Positions 26,437 to 35,331 of a stretch of DNA of 64,000 bases are shown here, piece after piece (position 1 is the first letter of the stretch; every line of letters starts with the position of its first letter). The notes under the pieces are model-generated. The model made no database searches and had not been told where the DNA came from. It saw only the letters and a list, made by a program, of their open reading frames with translations. The DNA comes from Mycobacterium sp. GA-1285 (lineage in GTDB: Bacteria > Actinomycetota > Actinomycetes > Mycobacteriales > Mycobacteriaceae). A program made the translations under genes and the position numbers. The stretch lies in contig NZ_LQIS01000006.1 of assembly GCF_001499905.1 (NCBI RefSeq), forward strand, positions 1 to 64,000, written 5' to 3'.

Positions 26437-27513
26437 CTACGGGAGGTGTCTTGTGGTCAGCAGCCCCTCGGTGAGGTCCCGACGGAACTGTTCAATCAGC
26501 GAGCGGCGCCGCAGCGGCGGACTCTCGGCGTGCGCTTCCTGGGCCACCCCGCCGATGACGTCGGCGAGCGCGTCGATCGAATTCCACCGGGGGCTCCATT
26601 CGAGTTCCCTCTCCGCGCGCCCGCAGTCCAGCAGCGGAACGCTGAACGCCATGTCGAGCCAGCCCCGGTCGATCGGCTGCAGCCGCGCCCGCCAGCTGAG
26701 GTCGACCAAAGCCCCCAAAACCCCCGATGGCACGTGAACCGGTTTCGCGTGCAGCACCTCGGCGACCTGTTCGCGGCCCACCGGGGGTTCGGCCGCCAGG
26801 TTGAACGGCCCACTCGCACCACGTTCGGCCGCCCTGGCCAGCGCGTCGGCGACGTCGTCGGCGTGGATCAGCGGGATGCACAACCGTCGGTCGAGCGGCA
26901 GGACCGGCAACAGCGGAACCGCGAGCATCGGCACGTAACCGGGCAGGGCGTAGCGCATCAGGCCACTAGCCGCGTCGCGCTGCACGATGAACCCGGGACG
27001 CATTCGCGCGATCGGCACACCCGCGGTCCCTTTGTCGCGTTCGTAGTCGTCGAGCAGCGCTTCCGCGGCCGACTTGTCGCGGCTGTAGGGCGACGTCCGG
27101 ACGCCGGTGGTCGGCCACGACTCGTCGACGTACTGGCCGTAGCGGCCCGGCGCGTAGGTTCCCACCGACGACTGGTGCACGAGCCTGCCGACCCGCGCCT
27201 CATGGGCGGCCTCGAGGACGGCCGCGGTGCCGCCGACACCGACGCGGTTCAGGTATTCGGTGTTGCGAGTGGGCTGAAAGCCCCAGGCGAGGTGGATGAC
27301 GGCATCCGCGCGGTCGAAGATGCCCCGCAGCTGATTCGACGCATCCGGATCGGCGAGGTCGAGTTGGTGCCACCGAACACGCTCGTAGACGCCGGTCCGT
27401 TCGGGTGGCCTCCGCACCACCCCGACGATGTCGTGGCCGTTGTCGCCTTCGGTGAGCCGCCGCAGCAGCGCGGTTCCGACGTTGCCGGACGCTCCGGTGA
27501 TGACGATGCGCAT
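26437..27513 (-). CDS. NAD-dependent epimerase/dehydratase (extended SDR)
   Basis: The 358-residue protein has the extended-SDR nucleotide motif TGASGNVG at residues 6-13, DVIHLAW-like AVIHLAWGF near 71, SSVGTYAP near 116 and the catalytic YxxxK as YSRDKSAAE near 143. The C-terminal substrate region (PRWNSIDALADVIGG) resembles that of UDP-sugar or steroid-type epimerases. It is the first gene of a tight three-gene unit with the monooxygenase and the radical SAM protein. ATG 27513 follows a 39-base gap from the esterase gene on the same strand. The substrate is not predictable. Confidence 0.86.
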   Translation of the reverse strand: MRIVITGASGNVGTALLRRLTEGDNGHDIVGVVRRPPERTGVYERVRWHQLDLADPDASNQLRGIFDRADAVIHLAWGFQPTRNTEYLNRVGVGGTAAVLEAAHEARVGRLVHQSSVGTYAPGRYGQYVDESWPTTGVRTSPYSRDKSAAEALLDDYERDKGTAGVPIARMRPGFIVQRDAASGLMRYALPGYVPMLAVPLLPVLPLDRRLCIPLIHADDVADALARAAERGASGPFNLAAEPPVGREQVAEVLHAKPVHVPSGVLGALVDLSWRARLQPIDRGWLDMAFSVPLLDCGRAERELEWSPRWNSIDALADVIGGVAQEAHAESPPLRRRSLIEQFRRDLTEGLLTTRHLP

Positions 27514-27552
27514 GCGAAGAGCATTCCCGCGTCGCGCCCGATCAACCCCGGG

Positions 27553-28674
27553 TCAGACGGCAGCGGCGGTTTCGCTCTGGAGTTGCCGCGCCCGGACATC
27601 GGTGAGGAACCTGCCGACCTCGACCGCGAGCCGGCGCGCATGTGACGAGTCGACGAGGTCGAACGCGTGTCCGGCGCGCCGAATTTCGCTGTACTCGACC
27701 GGGTTTCGCGATACCGCACTCAGCTTCTCGGCGAACACGCGGGCTTCACCGACGGGGATGATGGTGTCCTGTTCCCCGTGGACGAGGAAGAACGGCGGCG
27801 CATCCGCGTGAATACGGGCCAGCGGTGACGCGGCAGCGAACATGTCGGGGTGCCGGGACTGCCTGCGCCCGACGACAACCCGTTCCAGAAAGTTCTGGAA
27901 GTTCTTGCGCGCCGGCGTCGAACGGTCCTGCCAGTCGTAGCGCCCGTAGATCCCGACGACGGCGTCCACGGTGGTGTCGGCGTCCTCGGTGAGCTCGCCG
28001 CGGAACGCCGGATCCCCGGGAGTGAGGCCCGCGAGGGAGGCCAGGTGCCCGCCCGCCGAGCAACCGGCGACCGCGACGAAGTTCCGGTCACCGCCGTACT
28101 TGTCGACGTTGGCCCGCGCCCATGCGATCGCCGCGTTGACGTCGGCGATATGACGGGGCCAGCGGTGCACAGGGGACACCCGGTAGTCCATGGTCAGGCA
28201 CACCCAGCCCTGCTTGACCAGGTGGTGCAGCATCGTGTGGCCCTGCATGACGCGGGAGCCCTGCACCCACGCGCCGCCGGGGACGAACAGCAGCACCGGC
28301 GCGTCGGGCGGCAGCTCGGGCAGCCGCCACACGTCGAGCAGCTGCGCGGGATGGTCACCGTAGCGCACGGAGCTGCGATACAGGCACCGCTGACGCTGAG
28401 CGCGGAAGCGCAGGTACGGCGGCATCCGGTTGCCGCGCGCAGGCGTGACGGCCTCGTCGGAGACATCGGCGGGCGCGGCGGCCGCGGGGTCGGCGCCGAG
28501 ACGACGCGTGACCATGCCGCGGAGCGCGGCGGGCGCGTAGTGGTGGCCGTACATCATCATCGCGGTCAGTCCGGCGAACGGCTCCAGGTGCTTGCCGACC
28601 ACCGGCAGTGACGCGTACATCCGCGTCGAGGCCATGACCAGGTCGAACGGATTCAGCGAGCGGTAGACAGACAT
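27553..28674 (-). CDS. alpha/beta hydrolase (HSL-type lipase/esterase)
   Basis: The 373-residue hydrolase has the oxyanion-hole motif VPGGAW near residue 132 (HGGxW-like), the nucleophile elbow GCSAGGHLAS near 207, the acid in VHGEQDTIIPV near 295 and the catalytic His in RAGHAFD near 340, so the triad is complete. The N-terminal 90 residues form an extra region found in the mycobacterial LipO/LipM/LipQ-type esterases. ATG 28674 is chosen over a TTG two codons upstream. It begins two bases after the stop of a 35-residue zinc-ribbon gene, making a two-gene unit. It probably hydrolyses short-chain or steroid-like esters. Confidence 0.85.
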   Translation of the reverse strand: MSVYRSLNPFDLVMASTRMYASLPVVGKHLEPFAGLTAMMMYGHHYAPAALRGMVTRRLGADPAAAAPADVSDEAVTPARGNRMPPYLRFRAQRQRCLYRSSVRYGDHPAQLLDVWRLPELPPDAPVLLFVPGGAWVQGSRVMQGHTMLHHLVKQGWVCLTMDYRVSPVHRWPRHIADVNAAIAWARANVDKYGGDRNFVAVAGCSAGGHLASLAGLTPGDPAFRGELTEDADTTVDAVVGIYGRYDWQDRSTPARKNFQNFLERVVVGRRQSRHPDMFAAASPLARIHADAPPFFLVHGEQDTIIPVGEARVFAEKLSAVSRNPVEYSEIRRAGHAFDLVDSSHARRLAVEVGRFLTDVRARQLQSETAAAV

Positions 28675-28676
28675 GA

Positions 28677-28784
28677 TCAACCGGCCATCGCCAGGTCGGT
28701 GTCACCGGCCCGGCCGCTGCAGGACTCGCAGACGGCTTCTTCGAGGTTGAAGTGCCCGCAGGTGGGGCAGATGAACTCGAGCAT
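28677..28784 (-). CDS. 35-residue zinc-ribbon miniprotein
   Basis: The frame from ATG 28784 to TGA 28677 encodes MLEFICPTCGHF and AVCESCSGRAGD, with two CxxC pairs (CPTC at residues 6-9 and CESC at 19-22) spaced for one zinc ion. An AAAGG ribosome-binding site lies seven bases upstream. It ends two bases before the esterase start (TGATCATG), so the two are probably co-translated. The size and the pairs suggest a rubredoxin-like or zinc-ribbon minidomain. The function is unknown; it could be a metal or redox partner, or a regulator of the esterase. Confidence 0.75.
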   Translation of the reverse strand: MLEFICPTCGHFNLEEAVCESCSGRAGDTDLAMAG

Positions 28785-28880
28785 GCGTTACGCCTTTCGA
28801 GACTTGTGTCATGCCGACTTTCTGCAGCCCGCCTCGCATACCCCGGCGTTTGCGTCCCAAAACCCGCCGTTACCGATCCG

Positions 28881-28886
28881 TAGCGT
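28881..28886 (+). promoter_or_regulatory. -10 box of a leaderless promoter for the aldo/keto reductase
   Basis: TAGCGT lies seven bases before GTG 28894. It favours that GTG over the GTG at 28903 and over any start in the longer upstream frame. Confidence 0.55.
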
Positions 28887-28893
28887 CAGTACT

Positions 28894-29874
28894 GTGGCGT
28901 TCGTGAAGTACGTCGACGTCGAGGGAGTGGGCCGGGTCAGCCGTATCGGGCTGGGGACCTGGCAGTTCGGGTCCAGGGAGTGGGGGTACGGCGACAGCTA
29001 TGCCGCAGGCCCCGCCCGCGAGATCGTGCATCGTTCACTGGCCCTGGGGGTCACGTTGTTCGACACCGCCGAGATCTACGGCTTCGGCAAGAGCGAACGG
29101 ATCCTCGGCGAGGCGCTGGGCGATCGGCGCGCCGACGTGGCGGTGGCAAGCAAGGTCTTCCCGGTCGCCCCGTTCCCAGCGGTGGTCAAACAACGCGCCC
29201 GCGCCAGCGCGCAGCGCCTAGGACTGCAGAAGATTCCGCTGTACCAGATCCACCAGTCGAACCCGGTGGTCCCTGATTCGGTAATCATGCCGGGGATGCG
29301 GGACCTGATCGACGACGGGGTGATCGGCGCGGCCGGCGTATCGAACTACTCGCTGTCGCGCTGGCAGCGAGCCGACACCGCGCTCGGGCGACCGGTGATC
29401 AGCAATCAGGTGCACTTCTCGTTGGCCCATCCCCAAGCGCTCGAACGTCTGGTGCCGTTCGCCGAGCGGGAGAACCGCATCGTGATCGCCTACAGTCCGC
29501 TGGCGCAGGGCCTGCTCGGCGGCAAGTACGGTCCCGACAACCGGCCCGGTGGCGTGCGTGCGACGAACCCCCTGTTCGGCACCGAGAACCTACGCCGCGC
29601 CGAACCGCTGTTGCAGACGCTGCGCGACGTCGCCGCCGACGTCGGCGCCAAACCCGCGCAGGTGGCGCTGGCGTGGCTGATCCACCTGCCCAACGTCGTC
29701 GCGATCCCCGGCGCGTCCAGCGTCGAACAACTCGAGTTCAACGTGGCAGCCGCCGACATCGAGCTCAGCGCCGAGGCGCAGGATGCGCTGACCGCCGCCG
29801 CTCGCGCGTTCCGGCCGGTGTCCACCACCCGCTTCCTGGCGGACACGGTGCGTGAGAAGCTCGGCGTTCGTTAG
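28894..29874 (+). CDS. aldo/keto reductase
   Basis: The 326-residue protein shows AKR motifs in order: RIGLGTWQFG near the start, LFDTAEIYGFGKSERILGEA (Asp and Tyr of the active site, about residues 53-72), the catalytic Lys in VASKVFP near 85, and the His position in IPLYQIHQSN near 115. VSNYS near 148, ISNQVHFSL near 168 and the NADPH-binding IPGASSVEQLE near 277 follow. It is probably an NADPH-dependent carbonyl reductase in the cytosol. It is divergent from the zinc-ribbon/esterase unit, with about 110 bases between. The GTG start is set by the leaderless promoter. Confidence 0.9.
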   Translation: MAFVKYVDVEGVGRVSRIGLGTWQFGSREWGYGDSYAAGPAREIVHRSLALGVTLFDTAEIYGFGKSERILGEALGDRRADVAVASKVFPVAPFPAVVKQRARASAQRLGLQKIPLYQIHQSNPVVPDSVIMPGMRDLIDDGVIGAAGVSNYSLSRWQRADTALGRPVISNQVHFSLAHPQALERLVPFAERENRIVIAYSPLAQGLLGGKYGPDNRPGGVRATNPLFGTENLRRAEPLLQTLRDVAADVGAKPAQVALAWLIHLPNVVAIPGASSVEQLEFNVAAADIELSAEAQDALTAAARAFRPVSTTRFLADTVREKLGVR

Positions 29875-29895
29875 TCGCGGAGTGCGGCCATAGGG

Positions 29896-31707
29896 TCAGC
29901 CTTTCAGCTTCCCGCCGAGGTACTCGCCCCGGCACGCTCCGCGGGCCAGCTTGCCGCTGGTCGTGCGCGGGATAGCCCCCGCAGCGACGAATTTGATGTC
30001 GATGGCCGAGATACCGTGTCGCGCAAAGACATTGGTACGGATTGCATCGATCTCCGGCGCCGGATCACTGCGGGCGGTTCCGGTGGCGCGTTCGGCGACG
30101 ATAACGAGGTCATCGCCACCGGAGCCGGGGACGGTGAACGCGGTGACATGTCCGGGTCGCACCATAGCCGAGGCGCTTTCGGCGGTCGCCTCGATGTCCT
30201 GCGGGTAGTGTTGTCTGCCGTCGACGACGATCAGATCGGCACGCCGTCCGGTGACGAACAGCTCGCCGTCCAGGTAGACACCGAGATCTCCGGTGCGTAA
30301 CCAATTCGCTTCCCTGGCAACGCCTTCGGCATGGCTGACCGGGGTGCTCCGCGACATGAGCCGGGCCCCGAAGGCGCGCAGTGACTCGTCGGGCCGACCC
30401 CAGTAGCCTCGCCCGAGGTTGTCGCCGTGCAGCCAGATCTCACCGACTTCTCCGTCGGGCAGCTCGGCGCCGGCGTCGTGATCGACGATGACGGCCCACT
30501 GGCTGCGCGCCACCCGGCCGCAGGACACGTGAGCCACCGCGTCAGGTGAATCAGCGGCGACGGGCACGGCGCGGCCCTGGCTGAGATGTTTGCGGTCGAG
30601 ATGTACGGCTTTGGCGCGGGCGTCGGGTTCGATGGCCGCGACGAACAGGGTCGCCTCGGCGATTCCGTACGACGGGCGAAACGCGTTCGGCGGCAGACCA
30701 TATCGCGTGAACGCGTCGTTGAAGGCGGTGATCGCGTCGATGCTCACGGGCTCCGAGCCGATGATCAGCACCGCCTTGCTCAGGTCGAGGTCGTCGCCGG
30801 GTGCGGGTCGGCCGCGTTGCGCGGCATATTCGTAGGCGAAGTTCGGCGCCGCCGTGACCACCCGGCCCTCGCTCGACGCGTCCGATATCGCCCGCAGCCA
30901 CCGCACGGGGCGCCGGATGAACGCGGTCGGCGACATCAGCGTCGAGTGTCCGCCGTAGACGGCGGGGAACCCGATCATCGACAGGCCCATGTCGTGAAAG
31001 AGCGGCAACCAGCTGACACCGTGGACTTTTCGGTCGAGCAGATCGATGGACAGGATCATCTGGATCAGGTTGGTGCCGACCGCACGGTGCGTGATCTCGA
31101 CTCCGGCCGGCGGCCGGGTCGCACCCGAGGTGTACTGCAGATGAGAGACATCGTCGAGGGGTAGCTCGACGGGCTCGAAATCGCCTGTCTCTCCGATCTT
31201 GTCGAGGACGACGACTCCTGGAGTCGGCACGCCGTCGAGGTCGGCGAGGAAGCTGCGCACGTTCGCGACCGCGGAGGCTGTGGTCACGACGACCGACGGT
31301 TGGCAGTCGCGCAGCGCGGTGTCCAGCCGTTGTGCGTGCCCCTGTAACTCCGGTGCGAACAGCGGAACCGCGATCGCGCCCGCCTTGACCGCACCGAAGA
31401 ATGCGACCACGTAGTCGAGTCCCTGAGGCGCCAGGATCGCGACTCGGTCACCTCGCTGGATCAGGCGTTGCAGGCTCGCGGCGACCGCTCGCAGGCGTAC
31501 GCCGAGCTGATTCCAGGTGAGCTCGTCGACGCGACCCTCGCCGGTGTAGTCGAGGTAGCGGTAGGCCGGCGCGTCGCCGACGTTGGCGATGTTGCGGTCG
31601 ATGAGGGAGATCAGGTTAACCCCGGCGGGCACCGCGACCCGACCGTCGGCGTCCAGGCAGTCTTCGATCCGCAACAGTCCGTCGTGCGATACGGAACGGG
31701 ACGTCAT
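29896..31707 (-). CDS. FadD-type fatty acyl-AMP ligase (FAAL)
   Basis: The 603-residue adenylate-forming enzyme has the P-loop A3 motif YTSGATRPPAGVEITHRAV near residue 207, WLPLFHDMGLS near 247, SYGIAEATLF near 355, WLRTGDLG near 485, the FAAL hallmark GRQHYPQDIEATAE near 513 and the catalytic Lys in TTSGKLARG near 587. FAALs activate fatty acids as acyl-adenylates and load them on polyketide synthase carrier domains instead of CoA. No polyketide synthase is adjacent here, so the partner is elsewhere. A leaderless ATG 31707 follows a TAGACT box. A perfect palindrome just upstream of it suggests repression. Confidence 0.88.
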   Translation of the reverse strand: MTSRSVSHDGLLRIEDCLDADGRVAVPAGVNLISLIDRNIANVGDAPAYRYLDYTGEGRVDELTWNQLGVRLRAVAASLQRLIQRGDRVAILAPQGLDYVVAFFGAVKAGAIAVPLFAPELQGHAQRLDTALRDCQPSVVVTTASAVANVRSFLADLDGVPTPGVVVLDKIGETGDFEPVELPLDDVSHLQYTSGATRPPAGVEITHRAVGTNLIQMILSIDLLDRKVHGVSWLPLFHDMGLSMIGFPAVYGGHSTLMSPTAFIRRPVRWLRAISDASSEGRVVTAAPNFAYEYAAQRGRPAPGDDLDLSKAVLIIGSEPVSIDAITAFNDAFTRYGLPPNAFRPSYGIAEATLFVAAIEPDARAKAVHLDRKHLSQGRAVPVAADSPDAVAHVSCGRVARSQWAVIVDHDAGAELPDGEVGEIWLHGDNLGRGYWGRPDESLRAFGARLMSRSTPVSHAEGVAREANWLRTGDLGVYLDGELFVTGRRADLIVVDGRQHYPQDIEATAESASAMVRPGHVTAFTVPGSGGDDLVIVAERATGTARSDPAPEIDAIRTNVFARHGISAIDIKFVAAGAIPRTTSGKLARGACRGEYLGGKLKG

Positions 31708-31713
31708 GGGAGC

Positions 31714-31733
31714 AGTCTAGGTACGGCCGTACC
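31714..31733 (-). promoter_or_regulatory. leaderless promoter and palindromic operator for the acyl-AMP ligase
   Basis: On the minus strand, TAGACT (31719-31714) is six bases before ATG 31707. Abutting its upstream side, 31720-31733 reads GGTACGGCCGTACC, a perfect 14-base palindrome that a dimeric repressor could use to block the -10 region. Confidence 0.55.
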
Positions 31734-31751
31734 AGAGGCCATATGAGAAGG

Positions 31752-32915
31752 CTACGGCTCCAGCGTCAACACCGTGATGTCCGGCGGGGCGCCGATGCGC
31801 ACCGGTGGGCCCCAGAAGCCGGCGCCGCGCGTCACGTACAACTGCGTGTCGTCGACGGTCGAAAGGCCCGCGAGCGACGGCTGCGCGGCGCGGACGAGGT
31901 AGTGGAACGGCCACATCTGCCCGCCGTGCGTGTGGCCGGACAGCTGCAGGTCCACCCCGCGCGCGGCGGCCTCCTCGACCAGCACCGGCTGGTGCGCGAG
32001 CAGCACCGTCGGCCCGGCGGAGGAAACCCCCGACAGGGCGCGGTCGAAATCCGGTCCGTCCGAGACCCTTTCGCCAGCGAGGTCGTTGACCCCTGCCAGG
32101 TTGAGGACCGCACCGCCCCGGCGGATCGTGGTGTTCTCGTTGCGCAACGGATGGATGCCCAACCGCTCCAACTCCTGTAACCAGTCGAGCGTGTCGTCGA
32201 CGAAGTACTCGTGGTTTCCGGTGACGAAGAAGGAGCCCTCCCGGGCCGTCAGATCGCCCAATGGCGCTGCGGCCGGGCCGAGTTCGGCGACGGAGCCGTC
32301 GACCACGTCACCGACGATCGCGACCAGGTCGGGAGCGGTCTCGTTGATCATGTCGACGATCCGCTCGGTGTGCGCCCGCCCTGCGAGCGGTCCGAGATGG
32401 ATGTCGGACACCACCGCGATGCGAAACCCCCCAAACGCCGCGTCCAGGTTGCGCAGTCGCACGGGCACACGCAGCACGTCGGGCGGCCCCAGCGCGGTGG
32501 CGGTGCCTACACCGACCAGGCCCACCGACGCGGCGCCCGCGGCGACGGCACTTGCCCGGGCGAGGAACAACCGGCGGCTCAGGCCGTTCGAGTCCTCGGC
32601 TTTCGGAGTCGCTGCAGGCCTACCGCGGACCCAGCGCCGCAGCGCCAGTCGTACCGGTTCGAGCACCAGCAGTATCAGCAAGAGGTATGCGGCCACCCCG
32701 AACCACACGTAACCCGGCCAGGCGTACCAGCCGGCGTCGGCCGGACCGATCAACCGCGGCAGGAACAGCGCCGCGAGCAACAGTCCGGCCAGCCCGGCGA
32801 AGACGGCGCTGAGAATCCAACGGACTCGACCCGGCCGGGTGGTGTCCTTGATCAGCCGCTTCCACAGATAGGCGTGCATCACCGCGAGCACCGTGCCGAG
32901 GACGACGATGAACAT
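31752..32915 (-). CDS. membrane-anchored metallophosphoesterase
   Basis: The 387-residue protein has three or four N-terminal membrane helices (about residues 2-20, 32-52, 68-85 and a twin-arginine-like LSRRLFLARASAVAAG segment near 115-140). A calcineurin-like phosphoesterase domain follows with all metal motifs: SDIHLGP, GDVVDG, GNHEYF and GHTHGGQMWP. The arrangement matches the YkuE/YaeI family of phosphodiesterases acting on lipid or cell-wall substrates outside the membrane. ATG 32915 has a GAAGGG ribosome-binding site ten bases upstream and starts directly in the first membrane helix, which rules out the longer frame. Confidence 0.88.
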   Translation of the reverse strand: MFIVVLGTVLAVMHAYLWKRLIKDTTRPGRVRWILSAVFAGLAGLLLAALFLPRLIGPADAGWYAWPGYVWFGVAAYLLLILLVLEPVRLALRRWVRGRPAATPKAEDSNGLSRRLFLARASAVAAGAASVGLVGVGTATALGPPDVLRVPVRLRNLDAAFGGFRIAVVSDIHLGPLAGRAHTERIVDMINETAPDLVAIVGDVVDGSVAELGPAAAPLGDLTAREGSFFVTGNHEYFVDDTLDWLQELERLGIHPLRNENTTIRRGGAVLNLAGVNDLAGERVSDGPDFDRALSGVSSAGPTVLLAHQPVLVEEAAARGVDLQLSGHTHGGQMWPFHYLVRAAQPSLAGLSTVDDTQLYVTRGAGFWGPPVRIGAPPDITVLTLEP

Positions 32916-33008
32916 GCACACCCTTCGCTGCCGAGCGTCCGCGGCGATACGCGGGCTCACCCATCATGCCCTCAGTCGAACGCGTTCTGCCGGGCCGAGC
33001 GCCAGGAC

Positions 33009-34100
33009 TTACAACGACACCGTTCCGTAGTCGCCGACGTGCTCGATCAGCGTGCGGAGTTGGTCGTCGGTGGTGCCGAACGTGTTGTCGATGGCCGTGA
33101 GCCGCGCCGCGTAGTGGCCGACGGGATACTCGGCGGTCATCCCGATGCCGCCGTGCAGCTGGATCGCCTCCTGCGCGATGTGACGGCCGGACCGCCCTAT
33201 CTGGAACTTGGCCCGCGCGGCGATCACTGGGTCGAACGTGCCGTCCGCGATCGACATCGCGGCGTAGAAGTTCATGCTGCGTGCGAGCTCGAGCGAAACG
33301 TACATGTCTGCCGCGCGTTGTGTCAGTGTCTGGAACTTGCTCAGCGGAACCCCGAATTGCTTTCGGCTGGTGAGGTATTCGGTGGTGAGCCGCAGCGCTT
33401 CCTCCATCACTCCGACCGCCTCCGCGCACAGCGCCGACTGATGGCGGATGACCGTGCGGGTGACGTGTTCGGTCGCATCGCCACCGCCGCCCAACGGTTC
33501 GGCGGGTGTGGAGTCGAAGTCCAGTTGTGCGCCACGGCGGCCGTCGAATGTCCGGTAGGGCTGCCGGTTCACCGCCGCGCCGTCGACGACGAACAGCCCC
33601 ACGCCGTCGCCGGGCAGCGCCGCGGTGACGACGATCGTGTCGGCGGTGTCGCCGGCCAATACGGGATTCTTGCGACCGGTGAGCGTCCAGGCATCGCCGT
33701 TCTGCTCTGCGCGCGTGGCGGGTTCGGCGGACGGCAGCCGCGATCCGGGCTCCGCGTGGGCGAACGCCAGCAGCGTCTCACCGGCCGACACGGAGTCGAG
33801 GATCTCCTTTTGCTGGTCGCTACCTGCCTCGGCGATCAGAGTGCCGGGGATCATCGCCGCCTGTGCGACCGGTTCGGGCGCGAGCCGTCGGCCGATCTCG
33901 GTCAGCACCACCATCACCTCGATCTGGCCGGCCTCCGTGGGGTCGAACCCGAGGCCGAGGATGCCGACCTCGGCCAGTTGGCCCCAGACCTCGCGGCTCC
34001 AGCCGGGATCCCCTTCGGGCCGGACACTTTCGCGGCCCGACAGCACGTCGCGGGTAACGTCGCGCAGTAGTTGCTGTTCCTCGGTCAGGTCGAAGTCCAC
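33009..34100 (-). CDS. acyl-CoA dehydrogenase, second subunit of a heteromeric pair
   Basis: The 363-residue protein has the acyl-CoA dehydrogenase layout (N-terminal helices, beta domain, C-terminal helices with EYLTSRKQFGVPLSKFQ near 244 and EAIQLHGGIGMTAEYPV near 310). It has a shortened, divergent FAD-binding middle region. Its partner starts directly upstream, with a seven-base gap. In mycobacteria, two such adjacent genes encode alpha2beta2 enzymes that dehydrogenate steroid side chains or other bulky acyl-CoAs; sizes and order resemble FadE17/FadE18. Which substrate is used is not shown by the sequence. The ATG at 34100 gives the normal family start DFDLTEEQQLLRD. Confidence 0.88.
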   Translation of the reverse strand: MDFDLTEEQQLLRDVTRDVLSGRESVRPEGDPGWSREVWGQLAEVGILGLGFDPTEAGQIEVMVVLTEIGRRLAPEPVAQAAMIPGTLIAEAGSDQQKEILDSVSAGETLLAFAHAEPGSRLPSAEPATRAEQNGDAWTLTGRKNPVLAGDTADTIVVTAALPGDGVGLFVVDGAAVNRQPYRTFDGRRGAQLDFDSTPAEPLGGGGDATEHVTRTVIRHQSALCAEAVGVMEEALRLTTEYLTSRKQFGVPLSKFQTLTQRAADMYVSLELARSMNFYAAMSIADGTFDPVIAARAKFQIGRSGRHIAQEAIQLHGGIGMTAEYPVGHYAARLTAIDNTFGTTDDQLRTLIEHVGDYGTVSL

Positions 34101-34107
34101 GGCAGGC

Positions 34108-35280
34108 TCACAATCCCAGAATGGTCGAAGCGATGATGTTGCGTTGAACCTCGTTGGTGCCGCCGTAGATCGACGTCTTCCGATAGTTCAGGTAGCGGGG
34201 TGCGGCGTCCTGCGCCCAGGTCGGCACGTCGAGTTCACCGGCGTCGAACGGCAGCGCCTCAGGTCCGGCCACCTCGACGAACAGCTCGGTGGCGGCCTGC
34301 TGCAGCTGGCTGCCGCGCAGCTTGAGGATCGACGACGCCGGATTCGGCTTGCCGTCGGCCTCTGAACCGCTGACCCGCATCTGCGTGAGCTCCAACGCGA
34401 GCAGGCCGGTTTCGATCTCGGCCACCCGCGCGGCGAACAGCGGGTCCTCGAGCAGCGGTGTGCCGTTGATCTCGAGCTTGGCGGCGTGTTCCTTCACCTG
34501 TGACATCCACAATTTGGTCAGCCCGATGCGGGCGATGCCGGTGCGCTCGTTGCCGAGCAGGAACTTGGCGTAGGTCCAGCCCTGGTTCTCCTCGCCGACG
34601 AGTTGATCGGCCGGGATTCTCACGTCCTCGAAGAAGACCTCGTTGACCTCGTAGCTCCCGTCGATCAACTCGATCGGGCGCAGCGTGATGCCCGGGGTCG
34701 ACATCTCGGCCAACAGGAAGGAGATACCGGCCTGCCGCTTGGGCGCGTTCGGATCGGTGCGCGCGAGCAGGAAGATCCAGTCGGCGTACTGACCGAGCGT
34801 CGTCCACGTCTTCTGGCCGTTGACGACGTAGGTGTCACCGTCGCGGACGGCAGTGGTCCGCAGCGACGCGAGGTCAGAGCCGGCCTCCGGCTCGGAAAAG
34901 CCCTGGCACCACCAGATGTCGATGTTGGCCGTCGGTGGCAGGAAGCGTTCCTTCATGGCCTGCGAGCCGAACTGGGCGATCACCGGGCCCACCATCTTGG
35001 TGTTGAACGCCAACGGTTCGGGGACACCGGCCAGCTGCATCTCGTCGAGCCAGATCTGTCGCTGCAGCGGCGTCCATTTCTTGCCGCCCCACTCCACCGG
35101 CCAGTTCGGCACGGCCAGCCCGTTGGCGTGCAGGATCCGCTGACTGGTGACCATGTCCTCGGGGAACTTCGAATGCCCGGCCCTGCCCCGCTCGCGGATG
35201 TCCTCGGGGATCTCGGAGGTGTAGAACCGCCGCAGCTCCTCGCGGAACGCCGCGTCCTCGTCACTCAGCGCTAATTTCAC
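34108..35280 (-). CDS. acyl-CoA dehydrogenase, first subunit of a heteromeric pair
   Basis: The 390-residue protein is a full acyl-CoA dehydrogenase: KLALSDEDAAFREELRRFY at the start, WWCQGFSEPEAGSDLASLRT near 125 (FAD/substrate contacts), TYVVNGQKTWTT near 150, and the C-terminal YGGTNEVQRNIIAST near 372. At the position where medium-chain enzymes have their catalytic Glu (YEGT) this protein has Gly, so the base must lie elsewhere in it or in the partner, as in known mycobacterial alpha2beta2 enzymes. It starts with GTG 35280 after GAGGACGGGG. It forms an operon with the gene at 33009-34100. Confidence 0.88.
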   Translation of the reverse strand: MKLALSDEDAAFREELRRFYTSEIPEDIRERGRAGHSKFPEDMVTSQRILHANGLAVPNWPVEWGGKKWTPLQRQIWLDEMQLAGVPEPLAFNTKMVGPVIAQFGSQAMKERFLPPTANIDIWWCQGFSEPEAGSDLASLRTTAVRDGDTYVVNGQKTWTTLGQYADWIFLLARTDPNAPKRQAGISFLLAEMSTPGITLRPIELIDGSYEVNEVFFEDVRIPADQLVGEENQGWTYAKFLLGNERTGIARIGLTKLWMSQVKEHAAKLEINGTPLLEDPLFAARVAEIETGLLALELTQMRVSGSEADGKPNPASSILKLRGSQLQQAATELFVEVAGPEALPFDAGELDVPTWAQDAAPRYLNYRKTSIYGGTNEVQRNIIASTILGL

Positions 35281-35331
35281 GGTCTGCCCCGTCCTCGTTG
35301 CTCTACGTTGCGCACGGATTCCCCACCGACC

